64,000 nucleotides of DNA from Antitrichia curtipendula (lineage: Eukaryota; Streptophyta; Bryopsida; Hypnales; Leucodontaceae), in contig OX579634.1 of NCBI GenBank assembly GCA_951230915.1, forward strand, positions 53,953,570 to 54,017,569. Reading direction: 5' to 3'. The position numbers were made by a program, and so were the translations under genes. The notes beneath the pieces are model-generated. The model was not told the DNA's origin. It saw only the letters and a list, made by a program, of their open reading frames with translations, and made no database searches. Within the stretch, counting starts at the first letter, position 1, and the number at the start of each line of letters is the position of its first letter. This document shows positions 11,689 to 21,331 of the stretch, one piece after another.

Positions 11689-12601
11689 TTACTTCTAAAG
11701 TCCTATTGTCCCCTCGGTGGACAAAATGAATTTTGGATAGGTTTCTACAGTCTCGATTTTCATCGTGATTTTTTGAAACTTTTTTTTTTGAAGATGTGCA
11801 CTTCCAAAAGCTTCCCGTAGATATAATTTTTATAAAAATTGGAGCTAAGATTCAAAAGTTACATCTATCTTTTGGCAAATCATGTTCCAAGGGGAGGGTG
11901 GACAATCCCATAGTCCTTGCCACTTTGTTGAGGGCAACATCTAGGCAATGTGAGAGCAGTGATGGCGAGGCAATGGGTCCAAGGTTTGGTTGACAAGGTT
12001 TAAAGGAATGCAATGTCAAACTACATAGGTGGAGGGGTGGGAGCTTCGACGTTTTCAATGATGGAAACTCACTTAGGAACTCGTTTGGTTTCAATAGAAA
12101 CATAATAGGCCCGTTTTTCAAGTTGCCCTATAGCATTTACCATTAAGGTGGCCTTTAGAGGCTTCACACTATGGTTGGCCAAAGGCTCTAATTCTTACAT
12201 TTTATTGCCTATTTATTGCTCATTTCTTTGGACTCTCAACAAAGTTTGGCCACTCAATCCCAATGGCCTCTTATCTTGGATGGCCATAGTGTGAAGTGGC
12301 CCTTAGAATATGTTAGATGTTTAAATTCAAAATTTGTAATGAAAAAAATTTCCACAAATGGCGGTCAAAGTCAACTGAAATTTTAGGACAATGCCCAATG
12401 AAACTTTTCTTTGACTTTGAATGCAATTATCTTCCAATCCATATGGTCTAATTTGATGAAATTTTTATCACATGATCTAAGAAAAGTGAAGTACTAGACG
12501 CTGCGATTCAATTCTTAAAAAATAAAATTGAAAGAACCAACATAAATGGCAGTGCTTAGTGTTTTTTGATAGAAAAATGGGCTTGGAACTTCGGGGGTTA
12601 A
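11689..12601 (+). mobile_element. piggyBac-like MITE, family 1 (copy D), deletion derivative
   Basis: The left end TTAC-TTCTAAAGTCCTATTG has lost its exact TTAA and is followed by palindrome GTCCCCTCGGTGGAC. The right end is GGAACTTCGGGGG with TTAA at 12598-12601. Both flanks parallel the two ends of the 7.7-kb element (32926-40630): the left through the 'gaagatgtgcacttcc' type sequence, the right through AATGGCGGTCAAAGTCA and CTTTGAATGCAATTATCTTC. That is the pattern of an internally deleted copy. A small second MITE is nested at 12146-12302. Confidence 0.65.
12146..12302. mobile_element. Small MITE nested in copy D, 3-bp TTA duplication
   Basis: Inverted ends share CTTCACACTATGG and a flanking GGCC. 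TTA occurs directly outside both ends (12143-12145 and 12303-12305). A 3-bp TTA duplication is typical of PIF/Harbinger (Tourist) MITEs. The motif CACTATGGTTGGCCTTTG also occurs near 31004-31021, downstream of the eIF5B gene. Confidence 0.5.
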
Positions 12602-12669
12602 GGTCAATAGTTGGGTAAATCTCTATTTTAAGGTAGTAGGTCCATAAATTGACCACCTAAGGGCTGGAA

Positions 12670-12909
12670 TTGAATTTTGAGGAAGTGAAACTTCTTGAAA
12701 TATTTTTCTGTCAATTTTCCTTAGAAGAGAAGTGGAATTGGCATCTAACCCAAGTCGTTTCATATTTTTTGGATCTTTTTGAAATTAGTTATGAAATTTT
12801 GAAGTTGAACTGGCATAGGGCTCCAAAAATGCCCACCCCTTACATGTACACAGTTTGTACATTAGTGAAGGCTATGAGAAAACAACATGTAAAATCATGT
12901 ACATTTTAA
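12670..12909 (+). repeat. Direct repeat copy 1 (pair with 13725-13956)
   Basis: About 240 bp, shared with 13725-13956 at high visible similarity, including GAAGTGGAATTGGCATCTAA, GGCATAGGGCTCCAAAA and GTTTGTACATTAGTGAA. A 79-codon frame lies in it, but the second copy does not preserve that frame. Related words also occur at 39430-39540. The pair may be solo-like terminal repeats of a small LTR-type or TRIM element, or just a segmental duplication. Confidence 0.6.
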
Positions 12910-13724
12910 AGGTGCCCAAACACAGTTTGAACCTCCTATCTTATATATACATTAAAGTAGAACATCCCATCATGGTTAAATGACTCATGATGGACACATA
13001 TTAAGGTATGATCCCATGATGTTTTTTCTCAATTTATGAGATTTTGGGCCACAATCAATAACTTATCTAACATTAATGAAATAATTAGTAACCTCATTAG
13101 GAACACCCAACTATTTTAGTGTAAATCATTGTAGGAAGTGACTTTTTAAGGCCTTTCACATTAGAAAATATTATGACTGCTTTAGAAGAATAAGGTGAGC
13201 ATTATGGATATAGTTGCATGTTGGTTTTGGGATAGTCTATAGATTCTTATGGGCAAAACACTTCAAAGAACCATAGCAAATTCATACTTTGTTGAAAAAA
13301 TATATTTTTAATTGCTCTTGCTATTTCTCACACTTGTCTGTATGTGGAGGAATTTAAAAAAGAAAATTAGCCATGACATGAGGACAAACTAGTAATTATG
13401 ACCACAATGAGTTGTTTTACCTTACTAAAGCCAGTGCTTGTACTTTGATTTCACCATAACAAATAAATTGCTAGATCAATAAAATGACTTGTACCTACCA
13501 AGTTGGTCTGTAACTCCGTCACAACAAGAAGCTAACATCATGATCATCCATGAGTCTTTTCCCAATCCAGCAGTGCCACGATGGCAAAACTGGCCCACTT
13601 TGCTCGCCAAAACTGATTTCTAGAAGATGCCAATTAACTTCATGATCGAAGCTTGATTGGAGCTTCCTTCAGTTTCATGACAACATTTAACTTCACCGTA
13701 TTCCTTACATTCAGTCAATGGAAT

Positions 13725-13956
13725 TGAATTTTGAAACTTCTTGAACTATTTTTCTCAGTAAATTTTTCTTGAAAGAGAAGTGGAATTGGCATCTAATCGA
13801 AGTCGTTCATATTTTTGGAGCTTTGTGAAATTAGTTATGATATTTTGAAGTTGAATTGGCATAGGGCTCCAAAACTGCCCACCCCTTGAAATGTACATTG
13901 TTTGTACATTAGTGAAAGTTATGAAAAAGCATCATGTTCAAACAATGTACATTTTA
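13725..13956 (+). repeat. Direct repeat copy 2 (pair with 12670-12909)
   Basis: The second copy of the 240-bp repeat, about 1.05 kb downstream in the same orientation. It has a few small indels relative to copy 1. No polypurine tract or primer-binding site was recognised between the copies, so an LTR interpretation is weak. Confidence 0.6.
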
Positions 13957-15202
13957 GGGAAGGAGAGGGGGGGCGCTTTTAGAACCTCCTACCTTAATCC
14001 AAATGAATTCGGTCTGTCACAGGTTCCTTCCCAGTACATTACGAACAGTAACTTACCAGTAGTCCAGTACATTACGAACAGTGACTTACCTGAATGTAAG
14101 GTATCTCGAGCACTTAATTCAGTGGGCGACATTCAACCGTACGTATCGATGAATTCCGTCATCTTGCCAACCATACTCAACCGCAGGAATTCATTCAAGT
14201 GTGGAGAGACTCTGAAACTACTGCAGCCAGTGCAGTGGCCAGTATTTGTTTGTCAGTTTCGATCCGTAGAGAAATGAAGAAACGTAGGATAACTTATTAC
14301 AGAACCCATCCGATCAGCCAGAGCGACAGCCTTCGGCGCGGTCAGAGAATATATTATATTTATTCTCAGGTGGCGTAGTGGATTCAAAAACACCCCACTG
14401 GATAATAAGTTACAGGGCCGGTACTTCCAACTGGATGCCTTCTCTAATATAGCGTGGGAGCACCTTGGATCACATCCTCTCCTCGGAGAAGGGCAAAGTA
14501 ACGGAACATCAGTAAGGTATGCACACCTGGAATTGTCCCTAATGCAATGACTATTCGAAAACATAACTTAATAGTTTTCTCTGGATCTTACTGGGAACTG
14601 AAAGAGGATTTCAACGCACTTTAGAATGCAATATTTAAACACTGTATGAATGAGTTATGAATTTACAAAGGTATAACCTCAAGATGTAGCCAAAACCAAC
14701 ATGAGGCTCTCATAGACTCTCGTGTTTTAACTGGATACATCTTGTAAAATCAATGTCTAGTGATTTGTGCACTTTTAGGTTCAAAAGCAGTGTTGATTTA
14801 TGTGCATACATACCTTAGCATGATCAAAGGGTCCAAATAACCCCGCTTTACTCCTTTCCAATTTCAATTTTCTGTTGTGGTGGTGGTTATTTTATCCCTC
14901 ACAGAATTAAGATTATACCCTTTATGGATGAATACACCCTTGTGGTACTTTCATTGTCCAATGGTGAAGAAAAACAAAGTATGAATTTAACTTCATAGTG
15001 TTAATAGGAATTTAAAATCTAACTCATGCAAGGATAATAATTCTTCTTGAGATTGATAATTAGTTAAAATAAAACTTTTAAAATGTAACTGTCAAGGGGT
15101 GAGCAAGGAACAAAAAGACCATACATGTGTATTGCAAGGGATCAATTTTCACCCTAGTCGAGTGTGGCACATTCTTTGGCAAGTGGGCTATATCTTAAAT
15201 TC
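13957..15202. other. Intergenic DNA with a GC-richer patch, no gene called
   Basis: 13960-14580 is noticeably less AT-rich than its surroundings. It contains a 128-codon (+) frame (13891-14277) and a 103-codon (-) frame (14253-14564), neither of which I recognise. CAGTACATTACGAACAGT is repeated twice near 14034-14090. It may be a decayed exon or a promoter-like patch. The rest is featureless. Confidence 0.35.
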
Positions 15203-15772
15203 TTAACCTCTAAATTCTCATTGTTTCTATGGGGAACAAAATTGATTTGGGGCAAACTCCTATGAATTTAGTTTTTGGAAACCCTTTTTGAAACTTTTTC
15301 ATATGATAGAAAAAATTATTAGCTTTGGGGGAATATAATTTTATTTCAATCAATGCCCGGGAGCAAAAGTTATGCTATAATATGATGATAACCTCAAAAC
15401 TGGGGAGACCGGGCAACAAAAAAAGTTCATAAAAATGTTTAATTTTAATTTTAATTATGTTTTCTTCATAGTTATATTTTTGTCTATATGAGAAGCTTTA
15501 ATCCATTCCATTAGATTAGTAATGTGATACTTATAGAGTTTCTTGTTTTGTGGATAATCAAAGCATCTTCTTTGGAAAAAAAAATATTTCTTTCACTTTG
15601 AATGCTAACATCACAAAAATTTTACCACATGATCTAAAAGAAGTTTAGTACAAGATCCTACGGTTAGATTCTAAAAACTATAATGTTTTCTGAGCTCTTA
15701 GATGAACGCAACAAAAGTGGTAGTTTTGAATGTTTTTTGACACAAAAATAACTTTGGGACTTTAGGGATTAA
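15203..15772 (+). mobile_element. piggyBac-like MITE, family 1 (copy E)
   Basis: TTAA at 15203-15206 and 15769-15772. The left end CCTCTAAATTCTCATTG is followed by palindrome GTTTCTATGGGGAAC. The right end is TTTGGGACTTTAGGGA. At 570 bp it is the shortest complete family-1 copy here. The interior matches copy B with internal deletion. Confidence 0.75.
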
Positions 15773-16773
15773 AGGTTATAATTTGCATCCATTATTAAAC
15801 TATAATCTTACAAAAATAGTTAGATGTAGGAAGGAATTCATAAAGTTATTTGAACCCCACAAAAAAGATTTTTTTAAAGCTTTTTACTAACTCATGGAAG
15901 ATAATAATACTTTGTCCCTCTTAAATGATCAAACTCTAAACCCGAGGGAGAATAACTAGGTGAATATATGGTAGGGGATACCAACTTTTGTGTATGAGTG
16001 CACTAAATACACAATTTTGAGATTTTGAAAACCTCATGAATACATTTTGAAAATTAGTCTTGTTATAAAATTAATTTTAAATGGTCTTCAAATGTCAATA
16101 TTGTGTTACCATCATTAAAACTAATTATGTTCTTACAAAGAATACAAGGTTCTTTAAAAACATTGCATGTCCTGCTTTCAAAATTCATGAAAAGAATGTT
16201 TTTTGATGAATTTTGAGCTGTAAATATATGATACATTCAAATATGAGAAAAAATTTAAAACCAAAAATATTAGACTTTTTGAATTTTCGAGTTGTCAAAT
16301 TAAATTGTTCAGTATTTATAGTTTATTTTAATTATTTTTTTACTTTAAAAAAAGTTGATGGAATTTGGGGGGGATGTTTATAAAAATAAAAAAATTTAGA
16401 TAAGTTTTTGAATAAGTATTTTAATCCAATTTAAATATTGAAAATTTTGGCAATCAAATTTTGGATTGAAATTGGTCAAACAAATATTAAATGAGATATT
16501 TGAAATTCAAAATATTTAAGATAAATCAATTTTGACAAGTTGAAATTTTTTGGTAGTTGATAGAAAGTTGAAATGTTTACTTTTTACTTTTCATTGTAGT
16601 AATGCTATATATTTTGAAGATTTTGTAAATTTGTGTTTTTAATAAATGTGCACATTATACTCAAAGTGCACTTGCTTAAGAGTTGGTTGAACATACCATG
16701 TCTTTGCCCACTAATCTCTCATGGGATATTAAACTTTCTTAAAACTACTAGGTTATGATTCATACATCAATGC
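15773..16773. other. AT-rich intergenic DNA, nothing recognised
   Basis: Very AT-rich sequence with long homopolymer runs and no frame, repeat pair or element end that I could support. Confidence 0.5.
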
Positions 16774-17031
16774 CATATTTAACTACTTTTAGACTTTTGA
16801 AAGTCCAGAACTCATACTAGTCATCGGGAGATTCCTCGATTGAGCATCGGGGGATCTATCTAAATCATTGGGAGATCTAAATTTTCATTGGGAAATCAAT
16901 CTAAAACATTGGGAGATCCATACAAGCATCGAGGATCTCCCAATGTCTGCATAGATTGGGAGATCCCCGATGCTTGTGTAGATCGTGCTTAGTCTAGAAT
17001 TCATTGAATAGTCCAAAAGTAGTTAAATATG
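16774..17031. mobile_element. Foldback element with internal GGGAGATC repeats
   Basis: Outer inverted ends are CATATTTAACTACTTTT and AAAAGTAGTTAAATATG, perfect over 17 bp. The interior carries several short units of the type CAT(C/T)GGGAGATC, some on the opposite strand near 16931-16975, so the whole element can fold back. No coding capacity and no clear target duplication. Class unknown. Confidence 0.55.
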
Positions 17032-20000
17032 CCATATCACCTTTTCAACACAATTGTCTTTTGTCCAAAATTCTTAGGTCTTTATAAGTTAAAGGATTAA
17101 TATATGTAACTTCAAGAAATATTGAATATCAAACTATTTTTTGATGAAGATATTTTGAATTTTCATTTTGAGATAGAAGCAAAAACAATCATCCAAAAAT
17201 CACTAATTTTCAATTTATAATGACTTTTGAGAAGAATATTGTTTTTTCATGTTTTATATTTTATCGATAGAATAACATTGGTTAGTATAGTGGTCAATTC
17301 AACTATGTGAGGAAAATCTATAGATCATAATCTAGAATCTTTGATTGAAAGGCAATACTAAATTATGCTCTTGAATAAATCTTTATATTTTTTTAATAAA
17401 TTTAACACAATCTCAAGGGACTATAGGAATTAATTTTAGACTTTCTCGAGAGAACAAAGGAGAATTTGAATAAATTTATATGATCTCGATATTTAATAGG
17501 ATTGTTGATTTAGTTTTAAAATATTTAAGCTTGTAGAAATATAATTTCTATTTCAATCAATGCTTGAAAGAAAATGTTGAGCCACCCTAAGTTCAACCAT
17601 TTAAAAAAAATGAAAAGTTTTGAAATGGAGTATTTTAGATGGAAAATGATTTTCAAAACTTTTCATTTGTACTACTTTTCATCTATACTTTCATTTAAAT
17701 CTTCATCTAGGTCTTAAGAATATTCATTTCACGTTAATTATTGATGTGAATTTTTTTTAAACAATCTTATTTTACAAGCAATTACGGCATCTTTATGAAA
17801 ATAAAAATAAAATATCCTTAGAATTTAGATTTTTTTCTAGAATAATATCACAATTAGGTTATTAGTATTGAAGTTTTCCAAATTTTTCTTAGAACTATTG
17901 ACAATTTAATTTTCCTAACCATTTTATATCTACTACTTTTTTTTTAAATTAAAATTAAAAATCAATGATTTCAATGGAATTTTTTTCCCTGCTCTCTCAA
18001 CTAATGATACATCATAACAATGCAATAATTGTTAAATTAACATGCAAACCCATGAAACAACAGTAACCACACGATAATTGTTGACAAATTGTAGGTTGTA
18101 AAATTTGTGATGAAGACACAAAACTTCCTCCTGAGTATTTCATGCTAAATCTTTGAAGGACATTGAAGCCAAAAAATGGATGATGAATGACTTTCAAGAT
18201 TATTGTTTACATGAAGATTGTATGTATTGGGCCAAAAATCAGATCATTTTGGCAAAGTACCTTGGTGATCGGCCTCAATTTTTAGGACTAAAAGATGGAG
18301 TCTATGACCACATAGTCAATTTAAAAATATTCCACTTTGTATGGTCTAATTTTGTGTCAAAATTTGCATGAAGGCTTTTCATTTAAAAATTTCAAAGATG
18401 ACGCCATATGTCTTCTACTTGTTATATAAAAATTCAATTTAAAAAAGAAATTGACATTATTGTGAACCTTTTTGTGAAATGTGAAAAAATCATATAAAAT
18501 AAAAATCAAACTTAATAAATCTGATAAATTTATCATAGATGTATATTATAGTGTAAAACATTATGGTACAAAACCAAAATTTTGTCTCATTTTATAATTA
18601 GAAATTAATACACCATAGTAATAGACTAAAACTTCGAATGAAATTAAACATTTAGTTTTAGGAATTTCAAAGTTTCAAATCGGAGTAGAAACTAGACTTA
18701 GTAAGCTTAATTTCATTAGTTGGGACCAAATTCAAAATAGATTGTTTTTGTGGCTGAAATTCAAATCAAGAGCAAATGAGGTAGGAATTGCCCAATGTAC
18801 CAGAAAGCATCATTTGTGATTTGTGGATTTAGCATCTTTTTCTCTAGAATTTTTTTGTAGTTCTTCATTGAGGTGATTTCTATTACCAAGTGCTATATAA
18901 AGTTGCAAGGAAGTCTTCCAAAACAATTTCAATTGGATGAAAGTCATCTTTTTTTCATTGAGATTAAGTTGTGTTTGAATATCTATTACCTACATTTTGG
19001 CTCCCTTGTCTTTCTAGGATTAACCAATAAAGAATAGGACCATGAACACTTTACCAAACTCCAAAGTGTTTATGTCTTTGTGCTCCTATTTTGCAACTAT
19101 ATATGAATAAAAAATATCATATTTTTTTTTCAAAAATGTAATCTATGATATAAAAATAAAAATGTCTATCTATGATATAATCTCTGATATAAAAACATCT
19201 TTTAGAATATAAAATATAAAAAAACACAATTAAACTTTGAGATTATTGTGAACCTTTAGAATAAAAATGTATAAGTAAATAAATATCAATTACAAAAATG
19301 TTACAAAATTCCAAAATTTTCTCCAAAGGTGTAGAAATAAGTAACTCCAACCAATCTATGTAGTTGACATACATGAAGATACTATTCATACATTTAGGGT
19401 CTCACATTAAAATGTAGGTGTACATAGTGCAAAACATTTGTAGTGCAAATTGATCTAACCTGTCATTGTTGTAAAATTAAAAAATCAATGTGGTCCAAAG
19501 TTCAAATTGGAGTAGAAATTAGACTTGATGAGCTTCATTTTATTTGTTGAAGTCAAATTTATGAAAAAATGTTTTTTACAACTAAAAGTAAGCTCAACAA
19601 CAAAGAACTATAAATAACTAAAACAACATTAGATGGTGATTGGTTGATTAAGCATCTTCTTAATAAGTAGAAAAATAAAGAATATTACAAGGAAGGAATT
19701 GCCAACACTATCCATTGCAAGGATCAAAGAATATTCAAAAAAGCAATTGGATGAAGTTTATTTTTTTGTCTTATAGATCTCTGCAAAGCCATTTAATGAA
19801 CATAGCAATATCTTTTGTGGCGCTTTATAGTTAACCTATAAAATGTAGAGTGCTTTCTATATGTTTAACATATAGATTTCATTATCTTCAAAATCAAATT
19901 TTACTGCGTAGGAGCTTTTAAGAAAGTGGCAATGGATTTTGTTGACTACACAAGGAAATGATAAAATATAATAAAATATTGATATTTTTTTATAGGCTTG

Positions 20001-20859
20001 GCTAGAAGTGATCACTTATTGCTTTAGTGTAAGTGATAGATATAAAATATCCACTTCTTACTTTGTATTAGATAAGTGTATTTCTTAAATTGTAAGATAA
20101 ACTAGAGTCTCTTAATCTACATACGAATTTGAATATTCCAAATTTGACCTTCCATGATTAATAAGAAGATCTTGTGTTTTCCTTTGGAATGGAAATAGAA
20201 GTAATGAAGGTTAAGAGAATTAAGACATTCATATAGATGTATACAATAATTTATAAAAAATACAAAATTCAACCAAAAGTTGAAGTTCTTTTTTCTTGTT
20301 GAGCAAAAATGATCAAATATAGTTTTCAATAATTCCTTAAATAGGAATAATAAAATATGATTGCTCAAATAATTTTGCATTGTTAAGATTATAAATTTAA
20401 CCTATCAAATAAAATTTCATGTTTGAAAGGTAAAAAACTTGACTTATTTTACTTTAAACTGATTTGATAAAAACCTATAAATGTTTTCGAATTTGTTTAT
20501 ATAGATAATTTTCCAATTTCACGTTTAAATCTCTTCTTTTAATGCAAGCTTAAAAAAAAGTTCAGGAAGTCATACATGTTAAGGTAGGCACCCCCAAAAT
20601 GGCACCTGACCTTAAAGTGCCATCTACAGGTTGTGTACATTTCCAAAATCAGTTATGTACCTATTTGGATAGAGCGCTTTCAGAAACAAACTTTGACCCT
20701 TAATAACTTTTGCATATAGTGTCCAAATACCACGTTCTCTGGTGCGTTGGAACCTCCTTTCACTTGCCAACAAGAATATATGAAAATTTGACCAGTCTAA
20801 TAGTAGTAACTAGGCTCAGTAGCAAAAAGTGGCGGTTTTGGGTGTACCCACCTTATAGC
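17032..20859. other. AT-rich intergenic DNA with degenerate repeats
   Basis: No gene recognised. 17608-17668 is a perfect 17-bp hairpin: AATGAAAAGTTTTGAAA at 17609-17625 and its complement at 17651-17667. About 18470-18960 and 19240-19780 share a degenerate direct repeat; both contain 'ggagtagaaa-tagactt-a' and 'aattggatgaa' phrases. The ORF-like stretch at 18153-18371 (72 codons) has no recognisable similarity. Confidence 0.4.
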
Positions 20860-21050
20860 ACATTCTAAGTTTTGTTGAAAACAATCGCCCCCTATCAGAT
20901 TTACTTGTTCAAGAAGTCATATTTGTTGAAAAAGATCAGTCCCCAAAGAGTTTACTTGTTCACGAAGTGATATGATACATGTTACAGCACACCTAAGTTT
21001 TGTTCAAAACGGTCAGCCCGTAAGGGGTTTACTTGTTTTCAATTTCATGG
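20860..21050 (+). repeat. Three degenerate tandem units upstream of eIF5B
   Basis: The word TTTACTTGTTC or a close form occurs three times, each preceded by TTTGTT(G/C)AAAA and a C-rich stretch. Units begin near 20870, 20921 and 20996. They lie directly upstream of the promoter/5' leader of the eIF5B gene. They may be regulatory or simply a local duplication. Confidence 0.45.
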
Positions 21051-21053
21051 TTT

Positions 21054-21062
21054 TTAGGGTTT
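21054..21062 (+). promoter_or_regulatory. Telo-box (TTAGGGTTT) upstream of eIF5B
   Basis: TTAGGGTTT, the complement of the plant telo-box AAACCCTAA, stands about 270 bp before the ATG at the start of a C/T-rich leader-like region (21063-21300). Telo-boxes are known to be enriched in promoters and leaders of plant translation-machinery genes, which fits the gene downstream. Its function here is inferred. Confidence 0.5.
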
Positions 21063-21331
21063 GAGGATCTCTCTCCTGGCTCCAACTTAGGTCTTCTGTG
21101 TCTCGCTGAGCTCCCTGGTGTCTGCTCCGGTGGTACAGAGCTCTCTAGGTTGCATCGTTGTCCTCCTCCTCCTTCCACTCTTCCTTCCCTCTGCAAGGCG
21201 TAACGCTGCTCCGCCCGGTGCACACCTCCGTCGTTTTTTCAGTTCTTCGTTTCTCGCGCGTTTTGACTCTGTATGGCAGGTGCGCCTTGCGCTCCTTTCA
21301 TTGTCGTCTGATTTTGCATTCGACATCAACC

